A DNA stretch of 64,000 nucleotides from Streptomyces sp. NBC_00306. Its GTDB lineage: Bacteria > Actinomycetota > Actinomycetes > Streptomycetales > Streptomycetaceae. The stretch is from contig NZ_CP108032.1 in the NCBI RefSeq assembly GCF_036169555.1, positions 5,890,001-5,954,000 of the forward strand. The letters run 5' to 3'. The notes under the pieces are model-generated. The model did not search any database. It had not been told where the DNA came from and was given only the letters and a program-made list of their open reading frames with translations. This document shows positions 51,359 to 59,736 of this stretch, piece by piece. Position 1 is the stretch's first letter; every line of letters begins with the position of its first letter. The translations under genes and the position numbers were made by a program.

Positions 51359-53194
51359 CTATTCACGGTCTTCCGCGGTGGACCGGCGGCGCATCGCGAC
51401 GAACACTCCGAGGGCGGCGACGAGGACCACGGCCGCGCCGATGCCGATCACGACGCCCGTGGAGGAGCCGCTGTCGGAACCGCCGTCACCGGCCGCCGGC
51501 TCGGCCGACCACCAGCTCCAGTACCCGTCCTGACCCCAGAGGTTGCCCGCCGCCTCCGGCATCGTCGTAATGGACTTGATCTGGTCGGTACGGTACGCCT
51601 CGACCGCGTTCGGATACGCGAGGACATTCATGTAACCCGTGTCGTACAGCCGCGACTGCATCTGCTTGACTAGATCGGCCCGCTTGGCCGCGTCGTACTC
51701 GACCGCCTGTTGTGCGTACAGCTGGTCGAACTGCTTGTCGCAGATGAAGTTGTCGGTGGCGCCGGTGTCCTTCGGCGTGGCCGGCAGCGCCGCGCAGGTG
51801 TGGATGGACAGGACGAAGTCCGGGTCGGGGTTGACCGACCAGCCGTCGAAGGCCAGGTCGTAGTCGCCCTTGAGCCAGGGGTCGGACACATTGTCGAGAC
51901 AGTCGACCTTGAGCCCGATGCCGAGCTCGCCCCACCACTCCTGGAGGTACTTGCCGATCGCCTTGTCGTTGGGGTCGGTCGCGTGGCACAGGATGCGGAA
52001 GTCGAGCGCCTTGCCGTCCTTGCCGACGCGCTTGCCGCTGCTGTTCTTCTTGTAGCCCGCCTGGTCCAGCAGCGTGGCCGCCTTCGCCGGGTCGTACGCC
52101 ATCTTCTGGGTGGCCGCCGGCTTCCAGAAGTAGGAGCCGAAGCGCGGCGGGATGTACCCCTCGCCCTCGACGGCGTGACCCTGGAAGACCTTGTCCACGA
52201 TCGTCTTGCGGTCGGTGGCCTGGAAGAGCGCCTTGCGCACGTTCGGGTCGAGCAGGGCCTTGTGGCCGCTGCCGAACGCCTTGCCGTCCTTCGACTTCGC
52301 CCCCGGGTTGGTGGCCAGGGCGAAGAAGCGGCGGCCCGGCGCGTCGTTGACCTTGATGTTCTTCGCGCTCTTCAGCGCGGACGCCTGGGCGGGGGTGAGG
52401 CCCTGGACGAACGAGACCTCGCCCTTCTGGAGGGCCGCGACCGCCGCGTCACCGTCCTTGTAGTACTTGAGCACCAGCTCGTCGAACTTGGGTGCGCCGC
52501 GCCAGAAGTCCTTGTTCGGCTTGAGCTTGACGAACTGGTCGACCTTGAAGTCCGTGACGACGAAGGGGCCGTTGCCGACGATCGGGAACTGCTTGTCGTT
52601 GTTGAACTTCGAGAAGTCCCCGACCTTCTCCCACACATGCCGCGGCACGATCGGGACGTCCAGCGCCGTCATCGTGGCCTGCGGCTTCTTCAGCGCTATG
52701 ACCAGCGTCTCCGGGTCGGGCGCGGTGACGGTCTTGAAGTTGGACGTGAAGCTGCCGTTGGCCGTGGCAGCGTTCTCGTCCGTCATCATCTTGTTGAACG
52801 TCCACGCGGCGTCCTCGGCCGTCGCCTGCTTCCCGTCGGACCACTTGGAGTCCTTGCGGATGGTGTAGGTCCACGTCAGCTTGTCCGGCGACGACTTCCA
52901 CTCGGTCGCGAGCCCCGGGATCGTGTGGCCGTCCTTCACGTCGTAATTCGTGAGGTACTCGTAGGCCAACCGGTGGACGGTGGTGCTGACCAGACGCTGC
53001 GCCAGGAACGGGCTCAGCGAGTCCACGCTCTGCGACACGGCGACGGTGAGCACCTTCTTGCCGTCGTCGTCGGCCGCGTGGACCGCCTGCTGCGGTACGG
53101 TCACGAGCGCGGAGGCAGCGAGGCCCGAGGCGAGGAGAAGGCGGAGGAACCGTGGGCGTTGCCGGGCACTGCGGGACGAATCCTTGTGGACCAT
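51359..53194 (-). CDS. Peptide ABC transporter substrate-binding protein with C-terminal membrane anchor
   Basis: Family 5 extracellular solute-binding protein of 611 residues. A Sec signal peptide (about 1-35; RFLRLLLASGLAASALVTVP, ending VHA-AD) is followed by the dipeptide/oligopeptide-binding domain, with PGLATEWKSSPDKLTWTYTI and GPFVVTDFKVDQFVKLK. There is no lipobox. Instead a C-terminal hydrophobic helix (GVVIGIGAAVVLVAALGVFV) and basic tail (MRRRSTAEDRE) would hold it in the membrane. First gene of the operon. ATG 53194 follows GAGGT; an in-frame ATG at 53251 is less likely. Confidence 0.9.
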   Translation of the reverse strand: MVHKDSSRSARQRPRFLRLLLASGLAASALVTVPQQAVHAADDDGKKVLTVAVSQSVDSLSPFLAQRLVSTTVHRLAYEYLTNYDVKDGHTIPGLATEWKSSPDKLTWTYTIRKDSKWSDGKQATAEDAAWTFNKMMTDENAATANGSFTSNFKTVTAPDPETLVIALKKPQATMTALDVPIVPRHVWEKVGDFSKFNNDKQFPIVGNGPFVVTDFKVDQFVKLKPNKDFWRGAPKFDELVLKYYKDGDAAVAALQKGEVSFVQGLTPAQASALKSAKNIKVNDAPGRRFFALATNPGAKSKDGKAFGSGHKALLDPNVRKALFQATDRKTIVDKVFQGHAVEGEGYIPPRFGSYFWKPAATQKMAYDPAKAATLLDQAGYKKNSSGKRVGKDGKALDFRILCHATDPNDKAIGKYLQEWWGELGIGLKVDCLDNVSDPWLKGDYDLAFDGWSVNPDPDFVLSIHTCAALPATPKDTGATDNFICDKQFDQLYAQQAVEYDAAKRADLVKQMQSRLYDTGYMNVLAYPNAVEAYRTDQIKSITTMPEAAGNLWGQDGYWSWWSAEPAAGDGGSDSGSSTGVVIGIGAAVVLVAALGVFVAMRRRSTAEDRE

Positions 53195-53348
53195 GGGGCG
53201 TGACCTCGCGTCATCACTCGCTGTGGAGCCCCGCGTGGAGGCGGGACTCATTTCTCTGGTTCGCCAGCTGGTGAAGCGAAGGTTTATCAGCGGTGGTCGA
53301 GCGGCGTCAACGGCGCGTCAAACATGGTGTGGTCTGCGGGAATGCATC

Positions 53349-53382
53349 GAGGGCCCGCACCGTGGAGACGGTGCGGGCCCTC
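53349..53382 (-). terminator. Strong hairpin terminator
   Basis: GAGGGCCCGCACCGT and ACGGTGCGGGCCCTC give a perfect 15-bp stem with the loop GGAG. It lies 22 bp after the stop of the minus-strand ParA-like gene and upstream of the peptide transporter operon, so it ends transcription of the former. Confidence 0.85.
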
Positions 53383-53404
53383 ATTGGTTCAGACCTCTGA
53401 CGCC

Positions 53405-56400
53405 CTACTGCTGAGGGGCTGGCGGCGCCTGCGGAGGCTGCTGCTGCATCCACTCGGCGGGCGGAACAGGGCCCTGGGAATCTGCTTGCCCCGGACCGGC
53501 CTGCCGGCCCTGCTGACCAGGGTGGCCCGGCTGCGGGGGAGCTCCGGCGGGCTGCGCCGGAGGCTGGGCCTGGGGCGGCTGCTGCTGCCATCCCTGGGGC
53601 GGGTAGGGCTGCTGGGGCGGCTGCTGACCGCCGTACTGCTGCGGCGGCTGGCCCTGCTGCGGCGGGTAGGGCTGCTGACCCTGGGGGTGGGGCGGCTGAC
53701 CCTGCGGATAGGGCTGCTGCGGCGGGTAGGACTGCTGACCCGGGGCAGGCTGTCCGGGCATCTGCTGTCCGGGGATCTGCTGTCCGGGGATCTGCTGTCC
53801 GGGGATCTGCGGGGCGGGCGGGGCGGGGTACTGCCCCGGCGCCTGCTGGTGGCCCGGCATGGGCGGGGCCATGGTCGGCGGCGGATTGCCGTCGGCGGTC
53901 CACAGTCCCTGCTGCTGCTGGGCCCGGGCGAAGTCCTCGGCGATCAGCGCGGACAGATTGAAGTACGCCTCACGGGTCTTCGGGCGCATCATGTCGATGT
54001 CGACCTCGGCGCCGGCCGCCAGGTGCTCGTCGAAGGGCACCACGACGACACCGCGGCAGCGTGTCTGGAAGTGCTGGACGATGTCATCGACCTTGATCAT
54101 CTTGCCGGTCTCACGGACACCGGAGATGACGGTGACCGAACGCTGAACCAGGTCCGCGTACCCGTGCGCCGACAGCCAGTCCAGCGTCGTCGACGCACTG
54201 CTCGCGCCGTCCACGGACGGCGTGGAGATGATGATCAGCTGGTCGGCGAGGTCGAGGACGCCGCGCATGGCGCTGTAGAGCAGCCCCGTGCCGGAGTCGG
54301 TGAGGATGATCGGGTACTGCTTGCCCAGCACCTCCAGCACGCGCCGGTAGTCCTCGTCGTTGAACGCCGTCGAGACGGCCGGGTCCACGTCGTTCGCGAT
54401 GATCTCCAGACCGGAGGAGGCCTGCGAGGTGAACCGACGGATGTCCATGTACGAGTTGAGGTACGGGATCGCCTGCACCAGGTCGCGGATCGTGGCCCCG
54501 GTCTCGCGGCGCACCCGGCGGCCGAGCGTGCCGGCGTCCGGGTTGGCGTCGATCGCCAGGATCTTGTCCTGCCGCTCGGTGGCCAGCGTCGAGCCCAGCG
54601 CGGTGGTCGTCGTGGTCTTGCCGACACCGCCCTTGAGGCTGATGACCGCGATCCGGTAGCAGGAGAGCACCGGCGTACGGATGAGGTCGAGCTTCCGCTG
54701 CCGCTCGGCCTCCTCCTTCTTGCCGCCGAGCTTGAAGCGGGCGGCGGGGCCGGACGGGTTGCGGCTCGACTTGGCCTTCTGCTTGTTGTTGCGCAGCAGG
54801 CGGTCGGACGACAGCTCGACGGCGGCGGTGTACCCGAGCGGCGCACCCGGTACGGACCGCTCACGCTGGTCGTGCGTGACCGGCGTGGGCCACGCGGCAC
54901 CGGCCCGCGGATCGACGGGGGCGCCCGGGGGCGGTCCCTGCTGGTGCGTCTGCTGCGGGGGTGCGTGGGGGGTCTGCGGCGGCTGACCCTCCTGGCCGGG
55001 GCCGGGCTGGCCGGGCTGGGGGAAGCCGTAACCGGCTTGCGGCTGTGGGGCGTTGGGGCCGGGTGTCGTGGGCGGCATGGGTGCGGGCTGCGGCTGTGCC
55101 TGCTGGGGGAAGCCGTAGCCGCCGCCGTGCGGTGCTTGGGGAGGCTGGGGTGCCTGCGGCGGCTGGCCGGGCTGGGGGAAGCCGTAACCGGCCTGCGGCT
55201 GCGGGGTGTTGGGGCCGGGTGTCGTGGGCGGCATGGGTGCGGGCTGCGGCTGTGCCTGCTGGGGGAAGCCGTAGCCGCCGCCGTGCGGTGCCTGGGGAGG
55301 CTGGGGTGCCTGCGGCGGCTGACCGGGCTGGCCTGGCTGCGGGAAGCCGTAACCGGCCTGCGGCTGCGGGGTGTTGGGGCCCGGTGCCGTCGGCGGCAGC
55401 GGGGCCGGCGGTACGGCCTGCGGCGGCTGCCCGGGCTGCGCCTGCTGGGGGAACCCGTACCCGGTCGGGGCCGGGGCCTGGGGCGGCACGGACGGGTCCG
55501 GGGTCTGCGGAGTCGCGGGCCACTGCGGCGCGGGCGCGGGCGCGGCAGGCTGGAAGGCGGGCGGCAGCGGAGGCAGCCCGGCATCCTGTGCGGGCGGCGT
55601 GGGGGACCAGGGCTGAGCGGGCGCCGGTGCCGGTGCCGGGGGAGCGTCCTGCGGTTCGGCGGCCGTGACGGGCGCGGGGCTCTCGGGGACGGCGTCCTCG
55701 GGCACGGAGTCGGACGGCTCGTCCACCGCGGCCGCATCCGCGGTCACGTCGTCGGCCGTCGCCGTGTCCGGACCCTCGAACTCGGTGTCGGCGCGCGGCG
55801 CGCTGTCCCCGTCATCGCCGGTGTCGCTGTCCGCCTCGGAGCCGGCCTCGGTGTCCGACTCCGGCTCGGCGTCGCCGGTCTGCTCGTTGTCGACGGAGGT
55901 CTCGGCGTCGGCCGGAGCATCGGCGTCGGCGTCGGCATCGGCGGACGTGGGCTCGGGCTCACCGGCGGCGTCCGAGGCCGCGGCCTCCTCCGCTTCCTTC
56001 GCCGCCGCACGCTCCTCCATCTCGCGCCTCAGCGCGGCGGGGGAGAACCGCATGGTGGCGCCGCTCTCCACATCACCGCCGCCGAAGGGCTGCGGCTCGG
56101 GCTCGGGAGCCGACTCCGGACCGGGCGTGGGTGCCTGAGGAGCGGGGGCCTGGGCTTCGGGTGCCCCGGCACTCTCGGGAGACTCCGGAACCGGCGGCTG
56201 CCCCTGGACCGGGTCGGGGCCCGGCACGACCGCGGGCGGTGTCTGCGCAGGGGGAGGGGTCTGCGACGGAGGAGGCGTCTGCGGTGCGTGAGGTGCCTGG
56301 GCGGGCGGAGCCGGCTGCTGCCAGTTCGGCTCGAAGCCGCCGCTCGCGGGCGCTCCGGGCATCGCCACCGGCGCCCCGGTCGGCTGCGGAGGCGGCGTAC

Positions 56401-56578
56401 CGCCCTGCCCCTGCTGCCCCGCGTTCGCGCCCGAGGAGTCACCCGAGGCGTTCTGCGTGTACCAGGCCGGAGGGGTGTAGTCGATGGTGAACTCACCCGT
56501 CAGCTCGGCGGGCTCCGCGTCGGACTCGTCGGCGGGAAGGTCCCATCCCCCGCGGATCTCGTCCCGATCGCTGTTCAC
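53405..56578 (-). CDS. Proline-rich ParA/MinD-type ATPase, EspI-like, of the type VII locus
   Basis: Protein of 1,057 residues. Residues 1 to about 560 are low-complexity: Pro/Gln/Ala-rich, an acidic stretch near 215-300, and near 390-540 three imperfect repeats with GYGFPQ. The ATPase domain begins near 640, with deviant Walker A KGGVGKTT (649-656), DANPDAGTLGRR (switch region) and IILTDSGTGLLYSAM. The last 170 residues are again Pro/Gln-rich with GQQIPGQQ repeats. ParA-type ATPases with Pro-rich N-termini (EspI-like) occur in mycobacterial ESX loci, so a type VII role is inferred from context. GTG 56578 follows AGGAGG. Terminator at 53349. Confidence 0.85.
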   Translation of the reverse strand: MNSDRDEIRGGWDLPADESDAEPAELTGEFTIDYTPPAWYTQNASGDSSGANAGQQGQGGTPPPQPTGAPVAMPGAPASGGFEPNWQQPAPPAQAPHAPQTPPPSQTPPPAQTPPAVVPGPDPVQGQPPVPESPESAGAPEAQAPAPQAPTPGPESAPEPEPQPFGGGDVESGATMRFSPAALRREMEERAAAKEAEEAAASDAAGEPEPTSADADADADAPADAETSVDNEQTGDAEPESDTEAGSEADSDTGDDGDSAPRADTEFEGPDTATADDVTADAAAVDEPSDSVPEDAVPESPAPVTAAEPQDAPPAPAPAPAQPWSPTPPAQDAGLPPLPPAFQPAAPAPAPQWPATPQTPDPSVPPQAPAPTGYGFPQQAQPGQPPQAVPPAPLPPTAPGPNTPQPQAGYGFPQPGQPGQPPQAPQPPQAPHGGGYGFPQQAQPQPAPMPPTTPGPNTPQPQAGYGFPQPGQPPQAPQPPQAPHGGGYGFPQQAQPQPAPMPPTTPGPNAPQPQAGYGFPQPGQPGPGQEGQPPQTPHAPPQQTHQQGPPPGAPVDPRAGAAWPTPVTHDQRERSVPGAPLGYTAAVELSSDRLLRNNKQKAKSSRNPSGPAARFKLGGKKEEAERQRKLDLIRTPVLSCYRIAVISLKGGVGKTTTTTALGSTLATERQDKILAIDANPDAGTLGRRVRRETGATIRDLVQAIPYLNSYMDIRRFTSQASSGLEIIANDVDPAVSTAFNDEDYRRVLEVLGKQYPIILTDSGTGLLYSAMRGVLDLADQLIIISTPSVDGASSASTTLDWLSAHGYADLVQRSVTVISGVRETGKMIKVDDIVQHFQTRCRGVVVVPFDEHLAAGAEVDIDMMRPKTREAYFNLSALIAEDFARAQQQQGLWTADGNPPPTMAPPMPGHQQAPGQYPAPPAPQIPGQQIPGQQIPGQQMPGQPAPGQQSYPPQQPYPQGQPPHPQGQQPYPPQQGQPPQQYGGQQPPQQPYPPQGWQQQPPQAQPPAQPAGAPPQPGHPGQQGRQAGPGQADSQGPVPPAEWMQQQPPQAPPAPQQ

Positions 56579-57065
56579 TGTGCCTCCTGGTGTGGTCGAG
56601 CACCCTTGTGCCGTAGTGGGTGGGGGCGGCGACCGCTGACAACCGATCGGCCCGGCTCTCCCCCTGGGACGCAGCGGGCATCCCCGCATGTTCCTCTGCC
56701 GCTTTCCGTACCACCCTAATCGTCAACAAGGGCGCTCCGGCAGGCCCGCCCACCCCCAGGCTGCTGTCCCGTACGTCACCCGATGCCCCCAAGTGAACTG
56801 CGGGCGGCTGAGCGTGAGGAAACGCGTGGGGCAAACCGGTACAACTGCATACGGAATTCGGCGCCACCGGTCTTCAAGGAGGCCGCGCCAACAATCCGGT
56901 CTCGACGACCGGCGCGCACGATGCGCGCACCACTCTCCGGCACACAGCACCTGCACAGCACCTCGACACGAACGACACCGCTCACGGCACACAGCGGGCA
57001 CGACGCGACCCGTGAATGGACGCCGCCCGGTGCGCCCGCGGAACTCGGCGCTCGGTGCCCAGCGC
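56579..57065. other. Intergenic region upstream of the ParA-like gene
   Basis: 487 bp with lower GC than its surroundings between about 56690 and 56980. It presumably holds the promoter of the minus-strand ParA-like gene; a TTGACG on the minus strand at 56726-56721 is one possible -35 but has no convincing -10. Several open frames cross it, none with family similarity or good codon bias. No RNA gene recognised. Confidence 0.4.
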
Positions 57066-57299
57066 TCAGCGGAGGTCGAACTCCCCGTCCCGCGCACCGA
57101 GCACGAACGCCCGCCACTCGGCCTCGGTGTAGCGCAGGACCGTGTCGGGCTCCAGGGACGACCGCATCGCCACGGCTCCGCCCGGCAGATGCGCGATCTC
57201 GACCCGTTCCTCGTCCTCGCTCGTGCCGGGGGCGCTGAGCCACTCGACGTCAGAGATGTCGAGGGCGTACAGCTCGTCCTTCTCCTGAGCGCTCCCCAT
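57066..57299 (-). CDS. DUF397 domain protein
   Basis: Protein of 77 residues. DVEWLSAPGTSEDEERVEIAH, VAMRSSLEPDTVLRYTEAEW and RAFVLGARDGEFDL match the DUF397 pattern of small actinobacterial proteins that normally partner an adjacent XRE-family DNA-binding protein and act in development. No such partner gene is next to it here. ATG 57299 follows AGGGAG by eight bases. It lies inside the type VII locus, separated from both neighbours by more than 200 bp. Confidence 0.82.
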   Translation of the reverse strand: MGSAQEKDELYALDISDVEWLSAPGTSEDEERVEIAHLPGGAVAMRSSLEPDTVLRYTEAEWRAFVLGARDGEFDLR

Positions 57300-57514
57300 C
57301 AGCCAAGCTCCCTTTCGGTAAAGGCGAGACGGACCTGCCCCACGTGCCGGGAGGCTTCCCGGAGCCAGGTGCAAGTCCACGTCACGCGGGCAGTTTATGT
57401 CCGTCCCGCCCGCGAATTCCGGGCAACAAAGATGCTTCCCACGAACGGGAACGCTTCCCGCGCCCTGCGGGCTTCCCCGTACGGGGACGGCGACGGTGGT
57501 GGACGGACCGGCGG

Positions 57515-58222
57515 TCAGTCCATCCGGCGGGCGACGCCCAGCAGCCCCGTCTCGGCGTCGGTGCCGCTCGTCATGACCCAGTGGCGCTCACGCCCGGCGA
57601 CCCAGAGCGTGACACCGTCCGCCAGCGTCGGCAGGGCGTCGATCTCGACGCGTGTCAGACCGAGGATCCGCCCGATCTGCTCCGCCTCTTGCGGAGAGAC
57701 CCGCTGGACGCCCACGAGCGTCGAGTCCCGCAGCAGACGCGGCGCGACAGGGCTCAGATACGGCAGCAGCGTCAGGACCGACTGCCAGGGCGACGACACC
57801 ACGCGTCCGCGCGGCGGCCGCATACCGCAGTCCCGCACCACCACGACCGGGCTGCCGACCGTCGCGCCCATCGGCGGAACACGGCCCACGTCGTGCAGGG
57901 CGATGCAGTCGAGGCCCGCGCCGGCGGCCTGCGCAAGCGTTGTCCACGCCTGAGCGCGGCCGGTCTCCACCGCGACCCGGGCACCGGTACCCGCCGCACG
58001 AAGCGCCAGCACCTGCGCGGTCCACAGCCCGCCGATCAACAGCACGTCGTAGGGGGTCGACCGGTGGAAGCCCACCATCAGGGGCCGGCCCTCGGAGTCG
58101 TCGCCTATCACCACACCGTCGTCCCCGACCGGCAGGGACAGCGCGCCGAGATGGTCGGCGACCATGGTGTGCCCCGCATGGCGCGGACCGATCAGTCCGC
58201 GCATCGCTGCCATCCTGGCCAT
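57515..58222 (-). CDS. Type VII locus-associated protein of unknown function
   Basis: Protein of 235 residues without signal peptide or membrane helix. The start overlaps the eccE stop by one base (TAATG), so it is co-translated with EccE. The sequence GRPLMVGFHRSTPYDVLLIG, then QVLALRAAGTGARVAVETGR, runs like an EccC/FtsK-type P-loop region whose loop has been lost (no GKS/T); this is an impression only. ATG 58204 (MRGLIG) is an alternative start. Confidence 0.75.
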   Translation of the reverse strand: MARMAAMRGLIGPRHAGHTMVADHLGALSLPVGDDGVVIGDDSEGRPLMVGFHRSTPYDVLLIGGLWTAQVLALRAAGTGARVAVETGRAQAWTTLAQAAGAGLDCIALHDVGRVPPMGATVGSPVVVVRDCGMRPPRGRVVSSPWQSVLTLLPYLSPVAPRLLRDSTLVGVQRVSPQEAEQIGRILGLTRVEIDALPTLADGVTLWVAGRERHWVMTSGTDAETGLLGVARRMD

Positions 58223-59556
58223 TACAGAACACCACCCAGCGGGAGAGTCGCGTGGACACCGGGCAGCTGCTCGCGGTCCAGCCGTACGAGACCGACCTTC
58301 GCCGCACGCGCGGACTGCTCCAACGTCCGTCGTACGCCGATGAGTTCGGAGTCCGAGCCGCCGGTGATCCGCACATGGCCGGCCACCGCCATCCCGCCCT
58401 GGTGCGGACCGCGGCGCAGGGTGAGGCTGAAGGTCGTCGCATACGCGGGCGCCGCCGTGAGGGTGGACACCAGCTTGGGAAGGGGCGCGGCGCCGCGTCC
58501 CAACTCGGGCCAGCGGCTCACCGCATAGGTCGTGTGCCAGCGGTCGTCGCAGCGCCAGACCCGCGCGGTTTCCGCGGTCCGCTGCTGCGGTGCGGCATCG
58601 GGCCTGCTCGCACGGGCGGCGAGGCGCGGGCTCGCGCAAGCGGCCGTCGCCATCGCGGAGTTCAGCTCCTCCTGGTCCAGGACGACCGCCTGGAACCCGG
58701 CGCCGGTGACCCGGCTCGCCACATGGTCGGCGACCCGGACGAGACAGCGCTGGGCGCCCTCGATCCCGCCGCCGCGTGCCTCGACGGCCTCCCGGCAGAG
58801 TTCGGGGTCGAGCTTCACCGCCACCCAGGTCATCCGCAGGGCGGGCGCCCCGGTCCGCTCCTGGAGCGGTGCGTACGAGAGCCGCGCGACCGACTGCTGC
58901 GGCAGATGCGGCGCAGGGGCCGAACGCACCTGCTGCACCAACTGCACCGATTCCAGCACGATGTCGTCCACCGAGAGAGCCCCGCCGAGCAGCGAGAGCG
59001 ACAACGACCGCGCACCGAACGCCGGCCGCAGCGCGGAGCCGCTCGCCTCGACGCGTACGACCGCGGTCAGGAACGTGCCGTCTCCCAGCATCCCGATGGT
59101 GCGGCGGTCGCGGTCGACGAAGGTGAACGGGCGCAGACCGGGAGCGCCTTCGACGACAGGCGCCAGCGAGGGGTCGGTGTCCGCCGCGGCGGGACCTGCC
59201 GCCCGCCTGCGCACCCGCAGGCCGAGGGCGGTCGCCACCCAGTCCTGGACGGCGTGGCCACGCCGCCGCACGAAGGCCAGCAGGACGAGGACCGAGCCGA
59301 TGACCGCCGCGGGGATCATCCACAGGTCACCGAGGACCATCCCGATCAGCGCCAGGGCGATCGCGATCTCGACCAGGGCGAGCTGCCGCAGCTGGAAGGG
59401 ACCGACACGTCTGGTGCGGGACAGGGGGCGCAGGGTGGTCGTCGCGGGGGCGGCCGACGAAGGGGTGCTCACCTGCGCATTGCTGCGTTGCCCGCGGGAA
59501 CCGCCGGGCGCCTGTCCGGAAGTCCGCCCATTTCGCGCGCGCGTCGCCGTACCCAT
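58222..59556 (-). CDS. eccE: Type VII secretion protein EccE
   Basis: Peripheral membrane component of the ESX translocon, 444 residues. A basic, low-complexity N-terminus is followed by two hydrophobic helices (about residues 58-95; LALVEIAIALALIGMVLGDL, IPAAVIGSVLVLLAFVRRR), then a soluble domain. FTFVDRDRRTIGMLGDGTFL and RMTWVAVKLDPELCREAVE are recognisable EccE-type segments. It is divergent from eccB, with a 180-bp region that must carry both promoters. Confidence 0.85.
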   Translation of the reverse strand: MGTATRARNGRTSGQAPGGSRGQRSNAQVSTPSSAAPATTTLRPLSRTRRVGPFQLRQLALVEIAIALALIGMVLGDLWMIPAAVIGSVLVLLAFVRRRGHAVQDWVATALGLRVRRRAAGPAAADTDPSLAPVVEGAPGLRPFTFVDRDRRTIGMLGDGTFLTAVVRVEASGSALRPAFGARSLSLSLLGGALSVDDIVLESVQLVQQVRSAPAPHLPQQSVARLSYAPLQERTGAPALRMTWVAVKLDPELCREAVEARGGGIEGAQRCLVRVADHVASRVTGAGFQAVVLDQEELNSAMATAACASPRLAARASRPDAAPQQRTAETARVWRCDDRWHTTYAVSRWPELGRGAAPLPKLVSTLTAAPAYATTFSLTLRRGPHQGGMAVAGHVRITGGSDSELIGVRRTLEQSARAAKVGLVRLDREQLPGVHATLPLGGVL

Positions 59557-59736
59557 CGCCGCGTTGCCCCCTCGTGTCCGTAATTACCAAATTCCCATGG
59601 GCGTTGACCGGGCGATCACCCTACCTGAGCAGTAAGTCGTGAACCCCAGCAGGCATAGTAGGGGGGCGGAACGACGGCGGGCCCGCTCGGAGAGTGCACA
59701 GCCCGGCCGCACAGCGGGGAGAGGGACAGCGGACAG

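Noticed and set aside
54950..55450. Repeated sequence as a mobile or regulatory repeat
   Set aside because: It is in frame within the ParA-like gene and encodes peptide repeats with GYGFPQ.
53324..56719. Plus-strand open frame of 1,131 codons opposite the ParA-like gene
   Set aside because: Gly/Arg/Leu-rich antisense of Pro-rich repeats; it also covers the terminator at 53349.
56783..57238. Plus-strand open frame of 151 codons
   Set aside because: Overlaps the DUF397 gene, basic low-complexity composition, no ribosome-binding site.
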